From contig NZ_CP064952.1 in the NCBI RefSeq assembly GCF_011038885.2, positions 1,550,001-1,614,000 on the forward strand: 64,000 nt of DNA, read 5' to 3'. Both the position numbers and the translations under genes were made by a program. Shown piece after piece: positions 35,701 to 42,449 of this stretch; within the stretch, counting starts at the first letter, position 1; each line of letters starts with the position of its first letter. The notes below the pieces were generated by a model that was not told where the DNA came from, did no database searches, and saw only the letters and a program-made list of their open reading frames with translations. The DNA comes from Schaalia sp. ZJ405. Lineage in GTDB: Bacteria > Actinomycetota > Actinomycetes > Actinomycetales > Actinomycetaceae.

Positions 35701-36674
35701 AAGGCACCCCGATCCGTCTATCCGGTGAGGATTCCCGCCGCGCAACCTTCGTTCAACGGCACGCGGTTCTTCACGATCACTCCGATGGTCGCGAATTCAC
35801 CCCCCTCCAGTTCCTCACCACCGATCAGGCATCGTTCACGGTTCTTGACTCTCCGCTGTCGGAATACGCGGTACTTGCTTTCGACTACGGCTACTCCGTC
35901 CAGCGACCTGAGGCGCTGACGCTGTGGGAAGCGCAGTTCGGTGACTTCGCCAACGGCGCGCAAACCGTCATTGATGAGTTTGTCTGCTCGGCTGAACAGA
36001 AATGGGGTCAGCGTTCCTCTCTGGTTATGCTTCTTCCCCACGGATACGAAGGCCAGGGGCCTGACCATTCTTCCGCGCGTATCGAGCGATACCTTCAGCT
36101 TGCCGCTGAAGACAACATGTGGATTGTTCAGCCTTCCACACCGGCGAACCATTTCCACATGCTCCGCATCCAGGCGTACAAACGCCCACGTAAGCCGCTG
36201 ATTGCTTTCACTCCAAAACAGCTCCTACGTCTGTCAGCGGCCACGTCATCGGTTGATGAGTTCACCTCCGGGACGTTCCGCCCCGTCATTGGTGAAGTCA
36301 ACGCTGATCTGGCATCGTCCTCGGTGTCGCGCGTTGTCCTGTGCTCGGGTCGCATCTACTACGACCTTGCCAAAGAACGCGCGAAACTCGGCAACACCTC
36401 GACTGCGCTCATCCGGGTTGAGCAGCTGTATCCGCTGCCCTTCGAGGAGATTCGCGCCGAGCTGTCACGCTATCAAGGCGCTGAGGTCGTGTGGGTGCAA
36501 GACGAGCCACGCAACCAGGGGGCATGGCCGCACATGGCTCTTAACCTCTTCCCCGAAATAGGGGTTGCTGCTCGCGTGATTTCTCGTCCCGAATCGGCAA
36601 CAACCGCCGCGGGTCGCGCGTCCTTGCACAACGCCCAGCGAGATGAACTGATCCGCTCGGTATTCTCCGCGTAA
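32772..36674 (+). CDS. kgd: Multifunctional 2-oxoglutarate dehydrogenase E2-E1 fusion (Kgd/OdhA)
   Basis: 1300 residues from ATG 32772 (GGAG 8-11 bases upstream). The first 40 residues (NQWYVEQMRQQFLTAPETLD) match the E1 N-terminus; an E2 succinyltransferase catalytic domain follows, ending with DHRVIQGAASGQFLGLIDAK near residue 355; then the thiamine-diphosphate E1 part with HGDAAFIGQG (near 680), NNQIGFTTG and HNEGDDPSMTQP. This architecture is the actinobacterial one, working with a shared E3 in the TCA cycle. A 50-residue Pro/His/Gly-rich insertion interrupts the E1 part near residues 855-905. A strong terminator follows, so it is monocistronic. Confidence 0.95.
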   Translation: MSEANSPKPGNQWYVEQMRQQFLTAPETLDDSWRNYFLSEAAPPQLRAPQPPIPSSSPGAATGHGNDAPPAMSQADEALAALESTDDEPSSPTAEENVESVTRSDLPPAPPTRIAEATSPYARQQGAAHTSPVNGSGESLDEDRVSALKGVARATAKNMDASLTIPTATTQRNIPAKLLIENRVLINSHLARTVGGKISFTHLIGYALVEALAEIPSLNVRYTLDGTKPSIEQFAHVGLGIAIDVKGSNGERSLMVPVIARADTLTFMEFVDAYQDIVTRARDGKLTADDFRGATVTLTNPGTLGTTTSVPRLMNGQGLIVGVGATDYPAEFRGVSPSRLAQLGIGKTMFMSSTYDHRVIQGAASGQFLGLIDAKLSGRDGFYERVFSSLRVPLHPYAWEPDHEYDPAREKGKPARIGEIIHAFRSRGHLAADTDPLAYRVRMHPDLDLATYGLSVWDLDRPFPTGGFGGTSQMVLRDLLARLRDTYTRSVGIEYMHIQDPEQRKWVQQQIEKPYEAPSPEEQRRILHTLIKAEAFEEFLQTKYMGQKRFSLEGGESLIPLLDEILNDSARAGIVEVAIGMAHRGRLNVLANIAGKSYAQIFSEFEGYFAPGAQQGSGDVKYHLGTWGVYSADDGMATKVYMAANPSHLEAADGVLQGIVHAKQEELGDPDLPIIPVLIHGDAAFIGQGVVQETLNMSQLNGYKTGGTIHIIVNNQIGFTTGPTSGRSTRYPTDLAKGLQVPILHVNADDPEAVVRMAHLAWEYRNRFHKDVIIDMVCYRRRGHNEGDDPSMTQPVMYALIDSIPSTRAVYIRNLVGRGQLTEEEAQASISAYEAELGRILDETREKGEWNPGNPSADTPQSAVPTTHHPHGASGPEGGTAQDMAEVGTAGEAHDDHDWVMPESQMPGKGMMIGWQSSVTPLELHRIGDAQVTFPEGFTPHPKMAQLCERRREMAYGQRPIDWGFGELLAFGTLLMEGTPIRLSGEDSRRATFVQRHAVLHDHSDGREFTPLQFLTTDQASFTVLDSPLSEYAVLAFDYGYSVQRPEALTLWEAQFGDFANGAQTVIDEFVCSAEQKWGQRSSLVMLLPHGYEGQGPDHSSARIERYLQLAAEDNMWIVQPSTPANHFHMLRIQAYKRPRKPLIAFTPKQLLRLSAATSSVDEFTSGTFRPVIGEVNADLASSSVSRVVLCSGRIYYDLAKERAKLGNTSTALIRVEQLYPLPFEEIRAELSRYQGAEVVWVQDEPRNQGAWPHMALNLFPEIGVAARVISRPESATTAAGRASLHNAQRDELIRSVFSA

Positions 36675-36696
36675 TACTGCTCGGTTCCGTTACCTT

Positions 36697-36739
36697 CCGG
36701 CTCGTCCTCGTCGATGACATGGAGACGAGGACGAGCCGG
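36697..36739 (+). terminator. kgd terminator built from an inverted pair of the dispersed motif
   Basis: Perfect 16-bp stem: CCGGCTCGTCCTCGTC (36697-36712) and its complement (36724-36739) around an 11-base loop, 23 bases after the kgd stop. Each arm is a copy of the dispersed motif in opposite orientation, and the loop continues the consensus as GATGA. It is probably the kgd terminator. Confidence 0.8.
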
Positions 36740-36902
36740 CAGTCACCATCATGACAAAGATTCATGACGAAACTCGATGCTCAAGACGCTCTCATAGGGA
36801 CGCGGGAGACTACGATCGACGCTAGGGATCACGGCGTTGCTTTCACTCCCGATGCGCCGGTGTCCGTAGACAAAGGTATCCACAACACAGCAGGGGGAAC
36901 AC

Positions 36903-37502
36903 GTGCGCATCTGCATCATCGGCGACGAACTCGTCGCGGGAACAGGTGATCCCCGCGGACTCGGATGGGTGGGACGCGTGAGCGCACACTCCGAATTTGC
37001 TACTCCCCCAACGATCCTCACCCTCGCAATGCCGGGTGAAACCACTCGCGAGATGGCCTCGCGCTGGCAGCATGAGGTTTCACCGCGACTCCCTGCCGAC
37101 GAACCGCGCGGGCTCGTCATTGCCGTAGGCCCAGCGGATGTCACTGGCGGGGTGTCATCATCTCGCTCACGGCTCAACATCGCAAACATCACCGACCAGG
37201 CCTCAAACTTAGGAATCCCCTGCTTCGTTGTTGGCCCACCACCGATCGCAGGTGTCGACCAGCAGTCCTTGAAAACTCTGTCTCAGTCATGCGCCCAAGT
37301 GTGCGAACGCCGATCGATCCCCTTCGTTGATACCTACGCTCCACTGATTTCCCACGACCAGTGGTTCGAAGACATGGCTGCCTCGCGGGCGCGTTCTGGA
37401 GACGGCTACACGCTCCCCGGGCAATCTGGGTACGCACTCTTGGCATGGCTTGTCCTGCATCAAGGGTGGTATGAGTGGACGGGTTCTCAGCCCAGCACGT
37501 AG
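36903..37502 (+). CDS. SGNH/GDSL-like hydrolase family protein
   Basis: 199 residues from GTG 36903, with a GGGGGA ribosome site 6 bases upstream. The N-terminus MRICIIGDELVAGTGDPRGL with LGWVGRV is the actinobacterial GDSL-like form in which the nucleophile block reads GDE rather than GDS; LVIAVGPADVTGGV stands where block III (GxND) would be. Because the normal catalytic Ser is replaced by Glu and the Asn of block III is missing, true esterase activity is doubtful. No signal peptide. Ends before a bidirectional terminator. Confidence 0.72.
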   Translation: MRICIIGDELVAGTGDPRGLGWVGRVSAHSEFATPPTILTLAMPGETTREMASRWQHEVSPRLPADEPRGLVIAVGPADVTGGVSSSRSRLNIANITDQASNLGIPCFVVGPPPIAGVDQQSLKTLSQSCAQVCERRSIPFVDTYAPLISHDQWFEDMAASRARSGDGYTLPGQSGYALLAWLVLHQGWYEWTGSQPST

Positions 37503-37612
37503 AACACCGCGTGTACGTGCGGCTTTCTCAAACAGCTTTCTCCACTGGCAGTGGCTTGAACTGGTAGTGGCGATCGAGGGAGTCGCTGTGATGTCTTATC
37601 GGTCTCGACACT

Positions 37613-37643
37613 GATGCCCGGTGGCCACTGGCCACCGGGCATC
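37613..37643. terminator. Bidirectional terminator
   Basis: 31-base perfect palindrome: GATGCCCGGTGGCCA, one central base, and its complement. It separates the SGNH gene from the convergent bL37 gene. Confidence 0.8.
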
Positions 37644-37658
37644 ACGATGAGACAATCA

Positions 37659-37680
37659 CCGCACGGGAAAATCCGTGCGG
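37659..37680 (-). terminator. Terminator of bL37 gene
   Basis: CCGCACGG and CCGTGCGG form an 8-bp stem with a GAAAAT loop (ATTTTC on the minus strand), 9 bases after the bL37 stop. Confidence 0.65.
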
Positions 37681-37688
37681 GCCACGAA

Positions 37689-37763
37689 TCAGGCGTTAGG
37701 ACGCTTGCCGTGGTTCGCGCCGTTCTTACGACGATCGCGACGCTTACGACCCCTCTTCGACAT
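37689..37763 (-). CDS. Ribosomal protein bL37 (24 residues)
   Basis: ATG at 37763 opens MSKRGRKRRDRRKNGANHGK and RPNA then TGA at 37689. A short, highly basic protein ending NHGKRPN is the actinobacterial 50S protein bL37 described in mycobacterial ribosome structures. GAGGAG lies 6 bases before the ATG, and a stem-loop follows the stop. It is too short for ordinary gene calling. The match is from memory of the family, but start, ribosome site, terminator and motif agree. Confidence 0.9.
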   Translation of the reverse strand: MSKRGRKRRDRRKNGANHGKRPNA

Positions 37764-37859
37764 GTCGGTCTCCTCAATTGATTGGATTCAACCTCTTTAG
37801 TGTGTCATACACAGCGTCGATCATCCAAGGCGGTCTCCCGTTGGCGACCAAATTCACCA

Positions 37860-37938
37860 TCGTCCTCGCCAATCACTTTGATCCTTGGCGCCCCGACAGG
37901 CACAGCACAGGAACAGCCGCGCTCGTCCTCGTCAATGA
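37860..37938 (+). repeat. Two dispersed motif copies in the bL37-rsrA gap
   Basis: CATCGTCCTCGCCAATCA (37860-37877, one mismatch in the core) and GCTCGTCCTCGTCAATGA (37921-37938, exact core 37924-37935), same strand and 61 bases apart. The second ends just before the rsrA stop region. No gene occupies 37764-37939. Confidence 0.6.
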
Positions 37939-37939
37939 C

Positions 37940-38242
37940 CTACTCAACGATGACGCGGACACTCGTCACTGACTGAATAATGCGGGCACGTAAACCCGAG
38001 GGCGCGGTCTCTGATTCGTAGCAGCGGCGCACCAGGGAACGCAGATGACGCTCGGCAACCAGTCGGTCCGTGCACTCAGGACACGTCAGGCAATGCTCAC
38101 GAAGTAATTCCCTCACCTGCTGCGCTGGTCCGTCAATAACGCCGCGATCAATGAGGAGAGTCCGCTCATCACACTCTTCGCAGTCAACCAGCATGTCAAG
38201 ATAGCGGCGCACCTGCTCACACGCCATGTCTTCACGCTTCAT
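37940..38242 (-). CDS. RsrA-like zinc-binding anti-sigma factor
   Basis: 100 residues from ATG 38242, which overlaps the sigma gene by 11 bases with GGGAG upstream. HCLTCPEC near the middle gives the H-x3-C-x2-C of the zinc anti-sigma (ZAS) fold, and an upstream CEEC pair adds Cys residues. In this family, thiol oxidation releases zinc and frees the partner sigma factor. The tail beyond residue 75 is short. Pairing with the SigH-type gene makes the assignment secure. Confidence 0.88.
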   Translation of the reverse strand: MKREDMACEQVRRYLDMLVDCEECDERTLLIDRGVIDGPAQQVRELLREHCLTCPECTDRLVAERHLRSLVRRCYESETAPSGLRARIIQSVTSVRVIVE

Positions 38243-38990
38243 TCGTGCTCCCAATCCCATATTCCGCAGCCAACTCCGCCAGTTTTCCACGCAACGTCTT
38301 CCTCGCTCGATGCAGACGCGACATCACGGTACCTATGGGGACTCCCAGCGCTTCCGAAACTTCCTTGTAGCTCAGCCCCTCGACATCGGCGAGAACAATG
38401 ACCATCCTGTGGTCCTCCGACAGTGATTCGAGGGCGTCTCGCAACTGCTCGGAAGGAATCTGTTCGAGAGCTTCGACTTCCGCTGACACCAGGCCGCGTT
38501 CGTCGTGCGATGCAGCATCGGCAAGCTGCCAATCCTCGACCTGATCTGTTCCCGCGCGTTTGGGTGAACGCTGGGCTTTGCGATACTGCGTGATGTACGT
38601 GTTCGTCAGAATGCGATACAGCCATGCTTTGATATTTGTTCCCGCCGTGTACTGATCGAACTTCGTATAGGCCTTGAGGAAGGTTTCTTGCAGCAGGTCT
38701 TCCGCATCCGCTCTGTTGCGCGTCATACCTAGGGCCGCACCGAAGAGCTGGTCCAGCAGCGGCAATGCCTCCGACTCGAAGCGTTCGAGACGGTGAGCGT
38801 CCGATTCCCCAGATGTCTCTTGGGTGTTCTGAGGTATCTCTTGGGCGTCCCGAGACGTCTCCTGTGCGGCATCGGCTTGCGTGGTGCCGACTGGCGATTC
38901 GTCTGGCACGCGTGAGGTCCGGTCCTGATCCTCTCGCCGAGCACGCGCTGTCTGTCTGTCCGGCGGGGACGTGAGTGTATCGAGTGTCAT
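38232..38990 (-). CDS. sigH: ECF RNA polymerase sigma factor, SigH/SigR type
   Basis: 252 residues from ATG 38990 (a GTG one codon earlier is also possible). Region 2 reads [20 protein letters not shown] and [16 protein letters not shown]; region 4 reads [22 protein letters not shown] and [16 protein letters not shown], matching the thiol-stress sigma factors SigH/SigR. The first 70 residues are extra: polar, with repeated Gln-Glu-Thr units ([20 protein letters not shown]) from imperfect short DNA repeats. It is cotranscribed with its anti-sigma factor. No clear self-regulated GGAAT-type promoter was found upstream. Confidence 0.93.
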   Translation of the reverse strand: MTLDTLTSPPDRQTARARREDQDRTSRVPDESPVGTTQADAAQETSRDAQEIPQNTQETSGESDAHRLERFESEALPLLDQLFGAALGMTRNRADAEDLLQETFLKAYTKFDQYTAGTNIKAWLYRILTNTYITQYRKAQRSPKRAGTDQVEDWQLADAASHDERGLVSAEVEALEQIPSEQLRDALESLSEDHRMVIVLADVEGLSYKEVSEALGVPIGTVMSRLHRARKTLRGKLAELAAEYGIGSTNEA

Positions 38991-39258
38991 CACGAGCAAC
39001 CCTAACCCGTCCGGTTGTCATTGTGCTCATGGAAGATCCCTCCAGGGTGCTCGGCGTGCTCCCATGCTGCGACCTCCGGCATCAACCAACGTCCTCTGCA
39101 TCATCTGCGTTTCTCTCTCCAACGACTCGCGCCGGCGGATTATTCCCCCGCAGGTACCTTCAACATCACCGGTTGTCTTGAGGATCACCTGGGCCAACGA
39201 TCGATCAATTTCGCGTAGGAAAAGACAAAACCACCCGAAAAGACAGACAATAGGTGCT

Positions 39259-39774
39259 ATGAGTATTCTTCGATTCATCGCTCGCCCGCTTTTGGCTGCT
39301 CCTTTCATTGCAGACGGCTTCTCTGCGATCCGTGAACCCGACGTTCACGTTGAGCGCGCTGAGGATATTCGCCCTCTGATGAACAAGGTTGTTCCCGGTC
39401 ATGACCTCTCCGATCAGGAGTTGCGCACCCTCACCCGGATTCTCGGGACGGTCACAACAACTGCTGGCCTATGTTTTGCCTTGGGCAAGTTCCCACGTGC
39501 CACCGCAGGAGTTCTCACCGCCGTTGCAGTTCCGATGGCGCTGGTGAACCACCCCGTGCGCGGAACATCCCTCACTCGTGAAGAAATCAAAGAGAACCGT
39601 TCAGGACTCATGCGTAAGCTCGCCTTAGCTGCGGGCGTTGCGCTGGCAACCACTGACCGCCAAGGACGTCCCTCGGCCACGTGGAGGCTGTCGAACTGGC
39701 GCGATCAGCGTTTAGCGATCGCTCAGGCACGTGCTGCCGAGCGTGCTCGTGTTGAACGCAAGTTTGCCGAGTGA
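39259..39774 (+). CDS. DoxX-family membrane protein
   Basis: 171 residues from ATG 39259 (AGGTG close upstream, spacing short). RFIARPLLAAPFIADGFSAI at the N-terminus, two to three further hydrophobic segments (TTTAGLCFALGKFPRATAGV) and a basic C-terminus are typical of actinobacterial DoxX proteins, which associate with redox defence in some species; its place beside sigH/rsrA is suggestive only. The stop overlaps the GTG start of aroA by 4 bases. Confidence 0.82.
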   Translation: MSILRFIARPLLAAPFIADGFSAIREPDVHVERAEDIRPLMNKVVPGHDLSDQELRTLTRILGTVTTTAGLCFALGKFPRATAGVLTAVAVPMALVNHPVRGTSLTREEIKENRSGLMRKLALAAGVALATTDRQGRPSATWRLSNWRDQRLAIAQARAAERARVERKFAE

Positions 39775-41132
39775 ACCAGGCCTGGCCTGCGCCGGTAGCC
39801 TCGGGCCCCGTGAACGCCCAGGTGAGCGTCCCCGGCTCTAAGTCTCATACTGCCCGCGCGCTGTATCTCGCGGCCATCGCCACGCATCCCTCAAGGATCC
39901 GTGGCGCCCTCGATGCCCGCGACACCCGCCTGTTCATCAACGGACTTCAGGCACTGGGTGCCCGCATCTCCAGTGACGGTGACGCGCTGCTTGTTGAGCC
40001 GATCAGCAAACACGAGATACCACCGGCAGACTCACCTACCGGCAGCGCGCCGGGCAAAATTCGGACCATTGATGTTGGCCTCGCGGGAACGGTCATGCGT
40101 TTCCTCCCTCCCCTGGCGGCTTTAAGCTCCACACCCACTCGCTTCACCGGTGACGAGGCCGCACTCCACCGCCCCGTGGCCCCTCTCCTCGACGCCCTCA
40201 CCTCAATGGGTGCATCCGTTGACTACGAGGGAGAAGCCGGGCATCTGCCCTTGACAATTCGTGGGCCGCTTCATGTCCCTGAGGACGGACGCGTCGACGT
40301 CCACGCCTCGTCCTCGTCCCAATTCCTCTCGGCAATGCTGCTGGTCGCACCGCTCCTGGGCTCTCCCATCACTGTGCGAGCACCCGGGAATGTTGTCTCA
40401 CTTCCACACGTGGACATGACCGTCTCAGCGATGAGAGCACGAGGAATTCGATGCGTGCGCTCAGGTGATGCCGGGCAGCATCTGTCGTGGGTCATTGAAC
40501 CGGGACGCCCCGAGGGTGGCACGTGGACCATCGAACCGGACCTGTCGAATGCCGGTCCGTTCCTGGCGGCAGCGATGGTCACCGGAGGGTCGGTGACCAT
40601 TCCGAACTGGCCGTCGGTTACGGATCAGGCCGGTGACGCGTGGCGGTGGATCCTCAAAGAAATGGGCGGAGCCGTCCACTTTGCCCCAGGCGGCGCGACC
40701 GGCGGGAAAGCTGAGGCCGGTGACCTCACCGTGACGGGGCCGCCACGTGGGAATCTCCGCGGACTTTCGGCGGATTTTTCGGCGATCGGAGAACTTGTGC
40801 CCACGGTGGCTGCTCTCGCCGCCGTGGCGTCCTCACCATCCCTCATCACAGGAATCGCGCATCTACGCGGACACGAAACTGATCGCGTGTCCGCACTTGC
40901 TCGGGAAATCACCCGGCTCGGTGGTGACGTTAACGAGGGCGACGATTTCCTCCGCATCACGCCGCGTCCCCTGCACGCCGCCGAAATCCACACCTACGAG
41001 GATCACCGGATGGCAACCTTCGGTGCAATCATTGGGCTTAACGTTCCCGGAACGCACGTGGCGAATGTGGAGACAACATCGAAGACTCTTCCGGGGTTCA
41101 CAACAATGTGGGAGGACATGCTCAGCCAATGA
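39771..41132 (+). CDS. aroA: 3-phosphoshikimate 1-carboxyvinyltransferase (EPSP synthase)
   Basis: 453 residues from GTG 39771. It transfers enolpyruvate to shikimate 3-phosphate in the shikimate pathway. VPGSKSHTARALYLAAIA gives the substrate-binding Lys-Ser; LAGTVMRFLPPLAAL contains the conserved GT-MRF region, FSAIGELVPTVAALAA the catalytic Asp position region, and YEDHRMATFGAII the DHRMA motif. The consensus KSxTNRAL has Ala for Asn here. Overlaps doxX before and rsgA after (ATGA), forming a translationally coupled trio. Confidence 0.95.
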   Translation: MNQAWPAPVASGPVNAQVSVPGSKSHTARALYLAAIATHPSRIRGALDARDTRLFINGLQALGARISSDGDALLVEPISKHEIPPADSPTGSAPGKIRTIDVGLAGTVMRFLPPLAALSSTPTRFTGDEAALHRPVAPLLDALTSMGASVDYEGEAGHLPLTIRGPLHVPEDGRVDVHASSSSQFLSAMLLVAPLLGSPITVRAPGNVVSLPHVDMTVSAMRARGIRCVRSGDAGQHLSWVIEPGRPEGGTWTIEPDLSNAGPFLAAAMVTGGSVTIPNWPSVTDQAGDAWRWILKEMGGAVHFAPGGATGGKAEAGDLTVTGPPRGNLRGLSADFSAIGELVPTVAALAAVASSPSLITGIAHLRGHETDRVSALAREITRLGGDVNEGDDFLRITPRPLHAAEIHTYEDHRMATFGAIIGLNVPGTHVANVETTSKTLPGFTTMWEDMLSQ

Positions 41133-42313
41133 GACGTGACATCGGCACCGACGATCCACGGGTCCGCGTCCGAGCGGGCAAATCCTCACGTCCGCGGACA
41201 AAGAAACGCCCCGACTGGTCTCAACAGCCACGAGGCCGTGTCGTAGCGATTGATCGGGGACGTTATCGCGTCGTCCTTGACGACACAACCGATCACAAGG
41301 CAGCTGGCAGCCCACATAGCGCCAATTCCCAGGCTCTGTCACGTGGTTCCACGATGGGAACTCAGGTTCAGGCAGTGCGCGCAAAGGAGTTGGGCCGAGG
41401 ATCCATCATCATGGGTGACTGGGTGCGCGTCACGGGAGATGTCTCTGGTCGCCACGACACCCTTGCGAGAATCGTTGCCGTTGATGAGCGGTCGAGTGTT
41501 CTGCGTCGTTCCCTTGAGGATGTTCCCGATCAGCGAGGCGAAAAAGCGATCGTTGCGAATGCTCAGGTCATGTGTATCGTCGTCGCCCTCGCCGATCCTC
41601 CGCCGCGCATGGGGATGATTGATCGGTGCCTCGTGGCCGCCTACGAAGCGGGTCTTGAGCCGATCCTGTGCCTGACGAAATCTGACTTGGCTTCCCCCGC
41701 TCCCCTAATCGATGCCTATTCACATTTCGATATTCCCATTGTTGTCACCCATTTAGGGAATGAGGACAATGCGGGGAACGAGGACGAGGCCACCTCCTCT
41801 GGCTTCCAGGCTGGCGATGGATCGGGGGACGTTGATCACCTCAGGCAGCAGCTGACTGGCCGTTTTTGTGTGCTCGTGGGACATTCAGGGGTGGGAAAGT
41901 CAACGCTGATTAACGCCCTCGTTCCGCAGGCAAACCGTGCGGTCGGAGCCGTGAACACCGTCACGGGTCGTGGCCGGCACACGTCAACGTCATCGGAAGC
42001 GTTCATGCTTGACGGCGGTGGGTGGATCGTCGACACCCCGGGAGTGCGATCCTTTGGCCTAGGCCATGTGACCGTTGATGACGTGCTTGGTGTCTATCCC
42101 GATGTTGCCCAAGCCGCGTCGTGGTGTTTACCGCTGTGCTCCCACGTGGAATCGGAGCCTTCGTGTGCCCTCGATGCGTGGCGCTTGGGAACAGATCCTT
42201 TCGAGGTCGATGACGCAGCCACTCTTAAGTACCGCTCACATCGAGTTCATGCGGTGCGCAGGCTCTTAGATGCAGTGGCGACAGCCGACGCAGCGTCGAA
42301 AGCCGCGCGTTAG
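41129..42313 (+). CDS. rsgA: Ribosome small-subunit GTPase RsgA
   Basis: 394 residues from ATG 41129, which overlaps the aroA stop. Circularly permuted GTPase: KSDLASPAPLI-type G4 (LTKSDL) precedes GHSGVGKSTLINAL (P-loop near 250-258), then DTPGVRSFGL, and a zinc site WCLPLCSHVESEPSC (C-x4-C-x-H-x5-C type). An OB-like N-terminal domain follows a basic tail. An acidic insertion (GNEDNAGNEDEATSSG, about 210-225) carries a motif variant. The stop codon TAG lies in the first unit of a 40-bp tandem repeat. Confidence 0.93.
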   Translation: MRRDIGTDDPRVRVRAGKSSRPRTKKRPDWSQQPRGRVVAIDRGRYRVVLDDTTDHKAAGSPHSANSQALSRGSTMGTQVQAVRAKELGRGSIIMGDWVRVTGDVSGRHDTLARIVAVDERSSVLRRSLEDVPDQRGEKAIVANAQVMCIVVALADPPPRMGMIDRCLVAAYEAGLEPILCLTKSDLASPAPLIDAYSHFDIPIVVTHLGNEDNAGNEDEATSSGFQAGDGSGDVDHLRQQLTGRFCVLVGHSGVGKSTLINALVPQANRAVGAVNTVTGRGRHTSTSSEAFMLDGGGWIVDTPGVRSFGLGHVTVDDVLGVYPDVAQAASWCLPLCSHVESEPSCALDAWRLGTDPFEVDDAATLKYRSHRVHAVRRLLDAVATADAASKAAR

Positions 42314-42388
42314 AGCAGACACTCACTACGTCGCGTCGAACGCCGCGCGTTAGAGCAGACACTCACTACGTCGCGTCGAACGCTTCAG
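42293..42388. repeat. 40-bp tandem repeat over the rsgA stop codon
   Basis: Unit CGCCGCGCGTTAGAGCAGAC plus ACTCACTACGTCGCGTCGAA occurs at 42301-42340 (first base differs) and 42341-42380, with partial units at both edges (GCGTCGAA before, CGC after). The rsgA stop (42311-42313) is in the first copy. It marks the border to the glycan cluster. Confidence 0.9.
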
Positions 42389-42449
42389 ATGCCATGAGCG
42401 AGTCATTAGCGCCCGCGACAGCACGAAAACGCTGCTTAGCCCACCGTTC

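Noticed and set aside
42301..42380. The 40-bp tandem repeat as an att site
   Set aside because: It lies at a gene end but there is no integrase or second copy at the far side of the cluster in the window.
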